Source of the DNA: Treponema sp.
Lineage (GTDB): Bacteria > Spirochaetota > Spirochaetia > Treponematales > Treponemataceae
Direction: 5' to 3'
NCBI GenBank assembly: GCA_016286365.1
Contig: JAEESN010000003.1
Location: 1 to 64,000, forward strand
DNA length: 64,000 nucleotides
Shown here: positions 43,872 to 53,763 of the stretch, in pieces
Layout: each line of letters starts with the position of its first letter
Numbering within the stretch: position 1 is the stretch's first letter
Notes under the pieces: generated by a model
Told to the model about the DNA's origin: nothing
Database searches by the model: none
What the model saw: only the letters and a program-made list of their open reading frames with translations
Made by a program: the position numbers and the translations under genes

Positions 43872-46238
43872 TCAATGAGCAACAACGCTTATATTCAGAT
43901 TACGGCTGGAACTTCGCCCCTTGTCGTCCAGAACAATGATGTCGTAGGCTCCGGGCTTTGGTCTCCATTCCATTTTTTCGCCAGGCTTACTTTTCCCTAT
44001 AAATGCATCGCCATTAAACCAGAAGAGCTCCTTAGAACTTGCATCCGCATTTGCACTTAAGATGATTACGTTTCTGGAAGGTGTTGTCTGATCAAAAACA
44101 TATTCAACATTTTTTAGCGGAGAAGTAATTTCCGGCGGGAATCCCCTGTCGCTGATTTTAGAATCTTCGGGAGGATAATCAGGAGGAACAATTCTGGGTA
44201 AGCCTGCCTGCTTAAAAAGAGCCATTAAATCGCTTGGCCAGTATTCACGCACAACGGTTTTTACATAAGGTGCATCAGTTTCGTCGGTGCGGTAACCGGT
44301 TCTTGTATCTATATTAATCTTTCTGTGAATCTTACACTTTGTAATGGGTGAAACTCCGGGAATAAAATATGTTTCTTCTTCGTACGGACAGTCATCGTTA
44401 CAGATATCACCTGAAACAGAACAAACTTTTACTTTCTGAACACCTTCGGGCATCTTATTTAAAGTATAATCAACATAACCCCTGGAAGTGATTGCATCTA
44501 CCATATTAAAAAAAAGAGGAGCGGCGGCAGTTCGTCCAAGGAAAGAATTATTTCCAAGCCCGTCAAAATTACCAATCCATACGCAAAGAATATATTTCCC
44601 AAAAAATCCTACAGCCCAGCAATCTTTAAAGCCGACAGAAGTTCCTGTTTTATATCCTACTTCGAATCCTTCTTCGTAATCGGCTTCGGACTTATCGGGA
44701 CGCGGATTTTTAAATAAAATCTGTTTTACAATATATGTAGATTGTGGTGTTAAAAGCTTTTTTCCAAAGCCCGCTTCTTTAGGTTTTAAAGGAAAAGTAT
44801 TATTCAAAGGATACTGAACTCCCCCATTCAAAAAGACAGAATAAAGCGAGCATAATTCAAGGGCACTTACATCGGCACTTCCAAGAACAATCGAAAGTCC
44901 ATATGTGTCGCGATCCTTTAATTCAGTAATTCCGGCGTTTTCCATAAATTCATATAAATCAGGATTTTTAATCTGACCCGCAAGATTAACGGCAGGAATA
45001 TTACGGCTTTGAACAAGGGCATACCAGGCTTTTACCGGCCCCATAAAGGTGTTTCCATAGTTATCCGGAGAATATTCACTAAAGCTCGAAGGAGAATCTT
45101 TAAGCATTGTGTCGTAATGAATTATCCCCTGCTCCATTGCAAGCGCATAAATAAACGGTTTAAGTGTAGACCCGGGAGAACGTTTGGAAATAATACCGTC
45201 AACCTGACCAAGAATTTCATCATTATAAAAGCCTGCAGAACCAACGTAAGCCTGAACAGACATCGTAGAAGAATCTATTAAAACTGCACTGGCATTATTA
45301 ATTCCAATATCCTGATTTTTACGGACATAAGATTCTAAAAGCTCCCTTATAAACTCGTTCATCGTAAAATCTAAAGTCGTCTGAACAGGCCCTGCTTTTC
45401 CATAAAAGGATTTTTCGTCGCGGGAAAGTTCAATTACTCTTGTAAAATGCGGAGAATATTGCGGGAACGAACATTCAAGCGCGGGATTCACTTCCAGAAA
45501 AGATAAAAGCTCCTTATCTTTTGGATGATCTTCGATCCATGTATTAAAAAGACGGACTCTTGCATCCAGGAGCTCTGGCGGAACATATGTAAGGGAAGGA
45601 CACCTCTTGTTCGGATTTTGTGGAAGAACGCAAAGCATTAAAATTTCTGAAAGGCTTAATTCGCCAACAGATTTATGGAAGAAATACTGACTTGCCGTCT
45701 CAAATCCTTCTATATTCTTTCCACAGGGAGCAAGATTTACATAAGCGTCGAGGATATCCTGTTTTGAATAAATAAAATCAAGGCGGAGGGCCAGAAAAAT
45801 CTGCTTAAGCTTTCCCCAGATGTTTTTTGTATAAAGCCCGTATTTTAATTTTGCAACCTGCATGGTGATTGTACTTCCACCAATGCGCCTTCCCCTTTTA
45901 ATATAAGTTTCTGTAAAAGAGCGCATGAGGGAAGCAAAGTTGATTCCGTTATGAACATAAAATCTTTTATCTTCCTGTAAGAGGATTGCTTCTATAAATT
46001 CGGGAGGATATTCTGTAATGCTTTTATAAACCCTGAACGTATCGTCGGGAGTAAGATATACTCCAAGAAGTTTGCCGTTTACATCGGTGTAAGCCCCGGA
46101 AAACCTTGTCCCGTTAAGGATTCCGATTTTCCGGTTTACTCCCACATCGATACTAACGGCAATTACAATGAACGCCAGAATCGAAAGTAAAACAATGAGT
46201 GTTTTTTTACTTGGCCTTTTGAACTTTAATCTTTTCAT
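43872..46238 (-). CDS. pbpC: Penicillin-binding protein 1C
   Basis: A 788-residue class A PBP. A basic tail and membrane anchor (MKRLKFKRPSKKTLIVLLSILAFIVIAVS) are followed by a glycosyltransferase domain (EDKRFYVHNGINFASLMRS, RIGGSTITMQVAKL), a transpeptidase domain (SKRSPGSTLKPFIYALAM with the SxxK Ser, SRN motif, and YKTGTSVGFKDCWAVGF as KTG) and the PbpC C-terminal Cys-rich, Ig-like domain (CSVSGDICNDDCPY..CKIHRK). It polymerises and crosslinks peptidoglycan. The start overlaps the last 32 nt of the alpha-2-macroglobulin gene, the classic partner of pbpC. Confidence 0.93.
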   Translation of the reverse strand: MKRLKFKRPSKKTLIVLLSILAFIVIAVSIDVGVNRKIGILNGTRFSGAYTDVNGKLLGVYLTPDDTFRVYKSITEYPPEFIEAILLQEDKRFYVHNGINFASLMRSFTETYIKRGRRIGGSTITMQVAKLKYGLYTKNIWGKLKQIFLALRLDFIYSKQDILDAYVNLAPCGKNIEGFETASQYFFHKSVGELSLSEILMLCVLPQNPNKRCPSLTYVPPELLDARVRLFNTWIEDHPKDKELLSFLEVNPALECSFPQYSPHFTRVIELSRDEKSFYGKAGPVQTTLDFTMNEFIRELLESYVRKNQDIGINNASAVLIDSSTMSVQAYVGSAGFYNDEILGQVDGIISKRSPGSTLKPFIYALAMEQGIIHYDTMLKDSPSSFSEYSPDNYGNTFMGPVKAWYALVQSRNIPAVNLAGQIKNPDLYEFMENAGITELKDRDTYGLSIVLGSADVSALELCSLYSVFLNGGVQYPLNNTFPLKPKEAGFGKKLLTPQSTYIVKQILFKNPRPDKSEADYEEGFEVGYKTGTSVGFKDCWAVGFFGKYILCVWIGNFDGLGNNSFLGRTAAAPLFFNMVDAITSRGYVDYTLNKMPEGVQKVKVCSVSGDICNDDCPYEEETYFIPGVSPITKCKIHRKINIDTRTGYRTDETDAPYVKTVVREYWPSDLMALFKQAGLPRIVPPDYPPEDSKISDRGFPPEITSPLKNVEYVFDQTTPSRNVIILSANADASSKELFWFNGDAFIGKSKPGEKMEWRPKPGAYDIIVLDDKGRSSSRNLNISVVAH

Positions 46239-49200
46239 AAGGCTTGAGTGCTTTTACCTTGTTATCGTACATTGCCTGTGCAAATACCGGTGGAACAACA
46301 AAGCTTCCGTTTGTAATAACCTTTACCTTGAATGTATAAGATTTAAGGGTACCGGTTACTGTTCCATAGAAGATAACTCTGTCGTCGCGGATGTCTGCAT
46401 AATCAGGTTTCCAGTCTGACTTGTTTTCGCGGCGGATTGAATCATAATCAATTTCAAAACAGCTTGGAAGCATGTCTACAATTGCAACATTGTTTATGGT
46501 TGAACCGTTGAGCGTCCTCATTCTGATTGTTACATAAATTTCGTCGCCAACAGTGAATGAAGTCTGACCCTTTCCATCAGGAGAAGAAGAATAAGAACGT
46601 GTGATTTCGAGTCCGTTATCCTTTGTTTCTGATTCAGGAATATTCTTCATAAATCCAGACTGATTTACCTGATAATAGAGGTTCAAATCCTCCTGGCTTG
46701 TGATGCTGAGCTTCTGCGCATCGCCGTCAAAATCTCCTGTAAAGAGTTTATTTCCCTTAAATGAAAGCTGCTTTTCGCCCTTTTCTTTTCCAAGGTCTTC
46801 TTTTACGACAAATTTTCCTGTTGCGGCATTTGGAGTTGCCTTAAGGTAAGCTTCAATTGCACTCAGAGTCATTGCGCTCGAAATAGAGTTATATTCTCCT
46901 TCGCTCATGCTCTTTTCAATAGAACCAAGAACTGTGTCCCCTATTACTTTAAGCTGTTCAGGGAAGTAAGAAGAGATGATGTAAAGATATGCCGAATCGA
47001 TGTAAAGTCTGCTTGCAAACATATCATTATCATAAACAAAGTTGATTCCCTTCTTAATCTTTCCGGTGTATTTCTTTGCTTCCTTATCCATACGCAACAG
47101 GCGGTAACTTGCTGCCATGTACAATTCTGTAAGGCTTAAACTTGTGTCTGCAAATACAGAATTCTTAGAAAGATTTTCGAGGTAAGAAGTTGTGATTTCT
47201 TCGTTTCTTGTAAGAACATATGTTGCATAAGCCGCATAGAATCCCCTTCCTTCTGATGCATATTCTTTTAATGCTCCAAGGAGTCTTGTGAAGGTTGAAG
47301 AAGGAACATAATATCCTTTTTCTTTAGCGGTTGTAAGGAAGAGCGCACAGTAACAGTCAATCAGAGGGTAATTCTGTGAACCATTTGTCCAGTAACCGAT
47401 TGTTCCATCATCCTTCTGTCTTGCCTGAATTACATCGATTGCATTCTGGATTGCTTCCTTAGCTTCTTTTTCTGCCTTTCCAGTATCCTTTAATAAATCA
47501 GGGTAGAGATATGGATAAGCCGCACTTGTAATCTGTTCTGAACATCCATAAGGATACTTATCAAGATAGAGGACAAGACCGCGTGCAAGACCAAGTGGAA
47601 GATAAGAAAGAGATACTTCCCTTGTTGCAAATTCATCATAAAGCTGTTTATTTACATCTACACTTGCATTTGATTTTCTTACAGTGCCTGAATTAATCCA
47701 TACCTGGTACGGAACAGAAGGTCTTATGCTCAAAGAACTCATATATCTTGAAGAATTCTTTGCACCCTGAACCGTAAACTTAATGTCGGAATTACCAAGG
47801 ACGTCGTTCGTCTTAAACGTGAATGTATAAGTTGCATCCTTTCCTTCCGGAATTGCAAGTTCTGTGCTTGCTGCTCCACTTATGGTTAATCCCTTGTCTG
47901 TAACTGCAGTAAGTTTAACCTTAGCATTTGGTCCGCTTCCTGCATCGTTATTTGTAACTGTTACGGCTACATCAAATTCATCACCAGGAGAAGCAAAGTT
48001 AGGACAATTTGGCATGATGATGTATGTATCTCTTACGTCCGTATAAGCCTGTGCAGAACCAACAGCATCATCAGAAACAGCAACTGCCATTACACGAAGT
48101 TTTCCATTAAAGTAAGATGGAATATGATATTTTACAGAGCGGACGTTTGAATCTGTATTTATTATTCCAGACCAGAATGCAACAGAAGCGTTCTGTCTCT
48201 TTCTGAATGGATTTAAGTTCTGGCTCAAGAATTCATCAAAGCCGGCACCACCACCCATTGCAGTAAGTGTTTTTAAGATATTGTATTCAGGAAGAATCAA
48301 ATCGTTTGTCTGGCCTGTAGAAACTTCGAGCGCTCGCTTTTTAAAGAAGTATGAAAGTGGATTCGGAGTCTTATGTTTTGCAAGCTGAAGAATTCCTTCG
48401 TCTACAGCCATGATTACAATCTTTCCTGACTTAGTAGAAGAGTATTTGATTTCGTAATCTGTATCCGGTTTAACAACATCAGGAACATCAATATTGATTA
48501 CGTTTGTTCTTCGGTCAAGGCTTACAGAGAATGGAACAGCCGAATAACAGAACGGACTCATAAAGATTTCCGGACTGTCATAATCACGGGTGAACATAAC
48601 TGTAACATAACCGTTTCCTTCCAATCCCTGTGGAATTGTAATTGTCTGAATAGAAGAAGATTCCTGTGTGCTGAACCATTTGTATGTATAAACCTTATCG
48701 CGTTCAACACAGATAAGACCTTTTCCGGCATAAGGAGCCTTAATCATAAGTTCTGCAGTTTCGCCCGGTTTATAATCAGTCTTATTCATTACAACTTCGA
48801 GTTCTGCAGTTCTTGAAAGACTTCTCTGAACATTCTTAGCTCCCATTACCGAGAATTCTGTTCTTGAATATTCATGTCCTTCTGCATCTGTAAGGATAAG
48901 GGCATATTCCCCTTCGGCATCTACTGGAAGGGCATAATTTAATCCTTCTTTTGGAATGCTGATTGTTTTTTCGCTCAAAGTATTTTCTTTCTTTACAGAC
49001 TGATATTTATATATACCATTAGGCTGCTTTGCAAGAACAGAAACATAGCGTTTTTCTACAAGAGAAAGCTTGATTCCGTCTACCTTTACTGTCTGGAGGC
49101 TTGGTCCAACGGCAATAAATTTAAGGTTACGGCTACTTTCCTTCTGGATGTATCTTAAATCTCCATCGCTCTTTACACCGATTATATAATCAAGAGGAGA

Positions 49201-52086
49201 AACATAAATTACAGATGATGATTTTACGCTTCTTCCGCTTTCTTTTTCGAATCCCGATGCATTAAAGAGGAGGCGGTAACTTGCAGGTTCAAAGCGTTCC
49301 ATGTCGAGCTTGAATCTTGCAATTCCTTCATCATCAGTTTTTACATCGCTGAATTTCTGAGAGAATTTTTGTTTTGAAACAAATGGATCTGTAAATTTAT
49401 AATCCTTATATTTATTAAAGGTGATATAACCAGGATCAAGCTCAATCTCTGCCTTAACATTATTACCGACGGCATTGTTTCCAAAAAGATTCTTTAATTT
49501 TACAACTGCACTGAGGGAACCCGGATGAATCCATGCATCGTTTGTAAGAGGATCAAAAGATGTAGTAATCTGAAGGGTGTCCGGCATGAATTCTTCTACT
49601 TTTGCACTGGCTTCGCCAACATAAATCTTTTCGTAAGTTTTACCGTTAGGCCTCATCTTTTTAAGATAGAGCGTAAGGTAATATTCACCGGTTGGAGAGT
49701 ATTCTTTTGTTGTATATGTTATTTCTTCAAATCCGCTTGAATTAAGAAGGAATTCTTTTTCTGCGATTACTGTTCCGTTTGGATCTTTAATTTCGTAAAG
49801 AAGAGGAGTTCCCTTAAGCTGATTGCTCCAGTTTCCTGATTTTACGATTGCACCGAATGTGATTTTTTCACCAGGTCTATAGAGTCCTCGGTCAGAGAAA
49901 ATGTAAGCAGAAAGCTTGTTTGGATCCTGAGAGCCGTAAACACCGCCTGTGTCGAAGTTAGAATAATCAAGATAGCGTCCGTTTAAAGAATATGGAACAA
50001 ATGACAAATCTTCGCCGTAAGTCGCAGTGATTGCAACAGGACCGTTATATCTTCTTCTTGCGTTAGGCATGAATGCGTGTCCGTTGGAATCTGTGTAAGT
50101 AGAAGCAATTATGTCTCCGTTCTTTGCAAGAATGTCTACGCGGCTTGATTCAAGTGGAAGTCCTGTAGAAACAGACTGAACAAAGATGTCCATTGAATCA
50201 TCTCTTCCTTCCTTTACGATGATTGTCTGGTCTGTTACCAAAACCATCTTCTTTACGGTGTTGCATTCTTCGTTTTCAAGGCGGAGAAGGAAAAGACCGT
50301 AGCGTAAATCTTTAGAAGGAACAGCCTGAATATAATTAGAAAAATCAAAATCAAGATAGCTGAGCGAATTTGATTTTCTGTTATTTGTCGTAAGTTTTTT
50401 CTCGAGTATGTATTCACTCACATTCTCTTCGTTAAAGTCATAATCCGAGAAGCTGAAGTATTCAATGTTTCCGTTAGACTGAGTGATGATATGATTAAGA
50501 TCATCCGGCTTGAATCTCCAAACCTTTACGGTAACATCGGAAACACCGCGGGCCATAATCGGTAAGCGTCTGCTTCCTTTTAAAGAAACAATGTTTCCTT
50601 CCGAAATGAATTTTACTTCTTTTGGATAAGGAACCTGTTCAACAATTTCGTGCACAGGCTTGGCAAGATAGAATCCACCGTAGAATTCAAGACCTTCGTC
50701 TACAGAAACATAGATGTATGAATTTTCAGGAACATCGATTTCGTATGAATGAACCTTTTCGTATTTTGTTTCTGTTTCGTATGGCTTAAGCTGGAGTCTT
50801 TCCGATTTGCTTTTTACAGTAGAAGAAACTTCATCAGTGCTATACCACTGATAGTCTTCTACAAACTTTGTTCCCTTTTCTTCCGGTCTGTCTTTTGGAA
50901 GAAGATAGAACTTTAATTTAGAATTGAGGTCGCTTATAGAAACCTTTGCCGAAGTTTCGATTGTGATAATCTGCTTGTATTCCTGTTCATCATTTAAAAG
51001 GAAGTTTCCACCGATTCTTGTAATTCTTCCGTATGTGTCTGATCCGTTTACAACAAGAGTCTGACGGGCAGAATCCTTTGTAACAGCATCATCATAAACA
51101 CACTTAACACCTTTTCTTACAAGAAGAGAAACATCAATTGTTTTTGCAGGAACACCGAATACTTCCGACTTAAAGAAAACTCTTTTTCCGTCAGAATCTG
51201 TGTCTGGGAATGCCTGGGCAGTATAAGTTCTGTTTTCTACATTTCCGTTTCTTGCATTAATAACCGGATTGATTTCTACAAGAGAAGCAAAATCCTGTTC
51301 CATCATCGGGAAGTTAGAAACAATACTGAATTCAATATATTTGAGGTTTGGATTTACATCATCAATAACATAATCAGCATCCTTTATTTCAAGAGAAAAT
51401 GGTGTTGTCGTAAACGCAAGTTCTTTTTTGTCGCGTAATTTAACGTGATCGGCTAAAACTGATTTATCTAATTCGATTTTATAATCTGTACCGATTTTCC
51501 AGTTTTCGATTGGTTCAAAAACAATTCTATTAGCTCCATCCCAAACCCAGTTACCTTTAATTTCCGGTTTGATTGTAATTCCGGAAACAATAGGTTTATT
51601 TACCATGTCTATAGGAGCAGCACTGCCGTTTAATTTTATGACGAGCTTATCCTGAATATTTCTCTTAATTTCCGGAGCGGTTATTGTACATGAAACAGAT
51701 AAGTCTACCGGCTGCTTTGATTTTATAAAACGAACGGTAAAGAGTGTTGCAAAAAACAGAACGACTACACCCGCAATGCTTCCAAGGGTAATCATCGTAA
51801 TCTTAAAGCGTTTTTTTGCCTTAGGTTCTGTCTTTACCTTTTTGACTAAATCTTTTGGCCACGAAGGCGGGGTATAACTTCCGAAAACCTTCGAAATACC
51901 TTTTCCAAAAGCTTTAAATCCAGCCTTAATTTTTTCCCAGATTTTTTTGATCGAGAATTTAGATGCTTTTTTAGGCTGTTTTGCTTTTTCCTGAGCTTTT
52001 AATGCTTTCTGTGCTTTTTTTTCTGATTTTTTGTCTGATTTTTTTGCAGTTTCTTTTACAGATTTGTTTGAATCATTCTTTTTCAT
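46207..52086 (-). CDS. Bacterial alpha-2-macroglobulin with intact thioester, membrane-anchored
   Basis: A 1959-residue YfhM-type alpha-2-macroglobulin, a periplasmic protease trap that protects the cell envelope with PbpC. It begins with about 90 Lys-rich residues and then one membrane helix (about 93-116: TMITLGSIAGVVVLFFATLFTVRF), so it is a type II membrane protein and not a lipoprotein like the E. coli homologue. MG-type beta domains follow (e.g. YIFSDRGLYRPGEKITFGAI). The thioester motif YGCSEQ (Cys about 1515) is intact, inside the helical TED domain. SD AGGAGAAAG precedes the ATG. The C-terminal receptor-like domain precedes the stop, which lies inside pbpC. Confidence 0.92.
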   Translation of the reverse strand: MKKNDSNKSVKETAKKSDKKSEKKAQKALKAQEKAKQPKKASKFSIKKIWEKIKAGFKAFGKGISKVFGSYTPPSWPKDLVKKVKTEPKAKKRFKITMITLGSIAGVVVLFFATLFTVRFIKSKQPVDLSVSCTITAPEIKRNIQDKLVIKLNGSAAPIDMVNKPIVSGITIKPEIKGNWVWDGANRIVFEPIENWKIGTDYKIELDKSVLADHVKLRDKKELAFTTTPFSLEIKDADYVIDDVNPNLKYIEFSIVSNFPMMEQDFASLVEINPVINARNGNVENRTYTAQAFPDTDSDGKRVFFKSEVFGVPAKTIDVSLLVRKGVKCVYDDAVTKDSARQTLVVNGSDTYGRITRIGGNFLLNDEQEYKQIITIETSAKVSISDLNSKLKFYLLPKDRPEEKGTKFVEDYQWYSTDEVSSTVKSKSERLQLKPYETETKYEKVHSYEIDVPENSYIYVSVDEGLEFYGGFYLAKPVHEIVEQVPYPKEVKFISEGNIVSLKGSRRLPIMARGVSDVTVKVWRFKPDDLNHIITQSNGNIEYFSFSDYDFNEENVSEYILEKKLTTNNRKSNSLSYLDFDFSNYIQAVPSKDLRYGLFLLRLENEECNTVKKMVLVTDQTIIVKEGRDDSMDIFVQSVSTGLPLESSRVDILAKNGDIIASTYTDSNGHAFMPNARRRYNGPVAITATYGEDLSFVPYSLNGRYLDYSNFDTGGVYGSQDPNKLSAYIFSDRGLYRPGEKITFGAIVKSGNWSNQLKGTPLLYEIKDPNGTVIAEKEFLLNSSGFEEITYTTKEYSPTGEYYLTLYLKKMRPNGKTYEKIYVGEASAKVEEFMPDTLQITTSFDPLTNDAWIHPGSLSAVVKLKNLFGNNAVGNNVKAEIELDPGYITFNKYKDYKFTDPFVSKQKFSQKFSDVKTDDEGIARFKLDMERFEPASYRLLFNASGFEKESGRSVKSSSVIYVSPLDYIIGVKSDGDLRYIQKESSRNLKFIAVGPSLQTVKVDGIKLSLVEKRYVSVLAKQPNGIYKYQSVKKENTLSEKTISIPKEGLNYALPVDAEGEYALILTDAEGHEYSRTEFSVMGAKNVQRSLSRTAELEVVMNKTDYKPGETAELMIKAPYAGKGLICVERDKVYTYKWFSTQESSSIQTITIPQGLEGNGYVTVMFTRDYDSPEIFMSPFCYSAVPFSVSLDRRTNVINIDVPDVVKPDTDYEIKYSSTKSGKIVIMAVDEGILQLAKHKTPNPLSYFFKKRALEVSTGQTNDLILPEYNILKTLTAMGGGAGFDEFLSQNLNPFRKRQNASVAFWSGIINTDSNVRSVKYHIPSYFNGKLRVMAVAVSDDAVGSAQAYTDVRDTYIIMPNCPNFASPGDEFDVAVTVTNNDAGSGPNAKVKLTAVTDKGLTISGAASTELAIPEGKDATYTFTFKTNDVLGNSDIKFTVQGAKNSSRYMSSLSIRPSVPYQVWINSGTVRKSNASVDVNKQLYDEFATREVSLSYLPLGLARGLVLYLDKYPYGCSEQITSAAYPYLYPDLLKDTGKAEKEAKEAIQNAIDVIQARQKDDGTIGYWTNGSQNYPLIDCYCALFLTTAKEKGYYVPSSTFTRLLGALKEYASEGRGFYAAYATYVLTRNEEITTSYLENLSKNSVFADTSLSLTELYMAASYRLLRMDKEAKKYTGKIKKGINFVYDNDMFASRLYIDSAYLYIISSYFPEQLKVIGDTVLGSIEKSMSEGEYNSISSAMTLSAIEAYLKATPNAATGKFVVKEDLGKEKGEKQLSFKGNKLFTGDFDGDAQKLSITSQEDLNLYYQVNQSGFMKNIPESETKDNGLEITRSYSSSPDGKGQTSFTVGDEIYVTIRMRTLNGSTINNVAIVDMLPSCFEIDYDSIRRENKSDWKPDYADIRDDRVIFYGTVTGTLKSYTFKVKVITNGSFVVPPVFAQAMYDNKVKALKPYEKIKVQKAK

Positions 52087-52276
52087 GCACTTTCTCCTAT
52101 ACTTTTTTAATATTGTAATCCCTTTTTATTCAGATTTAAAGTGTATAATATAGAAAAAACAGATAAATATACTATTTTTATAACTTTTTTTTATATCACT
52201 TTTTCAAAATTCCGTATTAAAATATTATTTATAATTCTTGTAAAAAAATGATAATCAGCTGTTTAAGGAGGATAAA

Positions 52277-52684
52277 ATGGCTTGTTTTACAGTTCCTGCT
52301 GCCGAAGCAATCATCACAACGGTCGCAGAAAGAATAATCAAATCTAAAGAAAAAAATCAGACTGTTAAAAATTCGAAAAAAACTGAGGAAGTTAGAATTC
52401 CTTTTTCGACAAAACTCGGATGGTTAAATAAAATGCTCTGGGGTGGTTCGGCTCTTTTAGCTTTTGAACACGTATGGCACGGAGAAGTTGTTCCATTTTT
52501 CCCATTCCTTACTGCAGTAGAAAATGGTGAAACTGCAGAAATGCTTCACGAAATGGCTACGGCCGGTGTTGCTATGGCAGCGCTTGTAACTGCAATCTGG
52601 GGAATCATGGTTGGAGTTACTTCATTCTTCGAAAAGCAGTCTAAAAAAGATAAATCACAAACTTTGGCAGGAGGCATGGCATGA
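52277..52684 (+). CDS. Small membrane protein upstream of the lar genes, A
   Basis: A 135-residue protein. An N-terminal stretch MACFTVPAAEAIITTVAERII precedes two hydrophobic segments (about 50-65 and 95-115) and a His/Glu-rich stretch between them (FEHVWHGE, MLHEMA) that could bind a metal. SD AAGGAGG precedes the ATG. It overlaps the next gene by 4 nt (ATGA), and both lie ahead of larE. I do not recognise the family. Its position in a nickel-cofactor operon suggests nickel handling; this is inference. Confidence 0.7.
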   Translation: MACFTVPAAEAIITTVAERIIKSKEKNQTVKNSKKTEEVRIPFSTKLGWLNKMLWGGSALLAFEHVWHGEVVPFFPFLTAVENGETAEMLHEMATAGVAMAALVTAIWGIMVGVTSFFEKQSKKDKSQTLAGGMA

Positions 52685-52995
52685 CACTTTTAACAACAGT
52701 TTTTGCAGCAATCATCTGTACAATCATCTGGTATAAAAAATTGCCAGACACAACAATGAAGCTTGGAACCCTTTGCCTTATGTACTGGGGTGCTTCTTTA
52801 ATGTGGCTCATTGACGCTTTCTTTGAATATGCAGAACTCCGCGAAGAATATTTTAATCCTGCACCTCTTGATATGCTCAATGATTTTTATCTAGGACTTT
52901 CAGTAGTTGCCCTCGGTCTTATAATCTGGCTTGCAATCCTTATAATTAAAGATCCAAAAAAGGTTGTAAAGACAGCTTTATTCAAGAAGAACTAA
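52681..52995 (+). CDS. Small membrane protein upstream of the lar genes, B
   Basis: A 104-residue protein with three hydrophobic segments (LTTVFAAIICTIIWY; MYWGASLMWLIDAFFEY; LGLSVVALGLIIWLAILII) joined by acidic loops. It overlaps the preceding gene by 4 nt and ends immediately before the TTG start of larE. It looks like the partner of protein A, perhaps forming a small membrane complex. No family recognised. Confidence 0.7.
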   Translation: MTLLTTVFAAIICTIIWYKKLPDTTMKLGTLCLMYWGASLMWLIDAFFEYAELREEYFNPAPLDMLNDFYLGLSVVALGLIIWLAILIIKDPKKVVKTALFKKN

Positions 52996-53763
52996 TTGGA
53001 ACTTAAAGATTTTTTTATAAAATATCCAAAAATTGCACTGGCTTTTTCCGGCGGAGTTGATTCAAGCTACCTTCTATATGCGGCTAAAAAATATGCTAAA
53101 GAATGCATTGCCTATTATGTTAATTCTGATTTTCAGCCAGAGTTTGAACTGGACGATGCCAGAAAGCTTTGTGCACAGCTTGGAATGCCCCTGAAAGAAA
53201 TTAAAGTGGACGTTCTTAGCGATTCAAAAATTATTCAGAATACTTCGGAAAGATGTTATTTCTGTAAAATAAATATTTTTTCTACAATTTTAAAAAATGC
53301 CCGTGATGATGGTTTTTCTGTTGTGATAGACGGAACCAATGCCAGTGATGATGTTTCTGACCGTCCGGGATTTAAAGCATTAAATGAATTAAAAGTTCTT
53401 TCTCCCCTTCGTGAATGCGCCCTTACAAAATCAGAAATAAGAAAGCTTTCTAAAAAGGCAGGACTTTTTACCTGGAATAAACCTTCCTATTCGTGTCTTG
53501 CAACAAGGCAGATGCCCTGCCACCTGATTACAAAAGACGCGCTTACAAGAACAGAAGAATCGGAGAACTTTCTTTTTTCTCTCGGCTTTTCAAACTTCCG
53601 TGTAAGGACCCTGGTTTTAGAAAATATGGAAGAATGTGCGGGAATTGAACTTTCTAAAAAACAGTATAAGCTCTTTTTAAAATACCGCAGTGAAATAAAT
53701 TTGGAATTAAAAAAACATTACAGTAAAATTTTTGTAAACCTGGAGGCGCGAAGTGAACAGTGA
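52996..53763 (+). CDS. larE: ATP-dependent sulfur transferase of the nickel-pincer cofactor
   Basis: A 255-residue LarE with the PP-loop SGGVDSSYLLY at about 18-27, SERCYFCKINIF and YSCLATRQM. In LarE enzymes Cys residues either give up sulfur (sacrificial) or bind a 4Fe-4S cluster with three Cys; the Cys in SERCYFC and SCLATR fit the cluster-type form (inference). It makes the thiocarboxylates of nickel-pincer nucleotide. The start is a TTG directly after the stop of the preceding gene; no ATG is close by. It overlaps larB by 11 nt. Confidence 0.9.
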   Translation: MELKDFFIKYPKIALAFSGGVDSSYLLYAAKKYAKECIAYYVNSDFQPEFELDDARKLCAQLGMPLKEIKVDVLSDSKIIQNTSERCYFCKINIFSTILKNARDDGFSVVIDGTNASDDVSDRPGFKALNELKVLSPLRECALTKSEIRKLSKKAGLFTWNKPSYSCLATRQMPCHLITKDALTRTEESENFLFSLGFSNFRVRTLVLENMEECAGIELSKKQYKLFLKYRSEINLELKKHYSKIFVNLEARSEQ

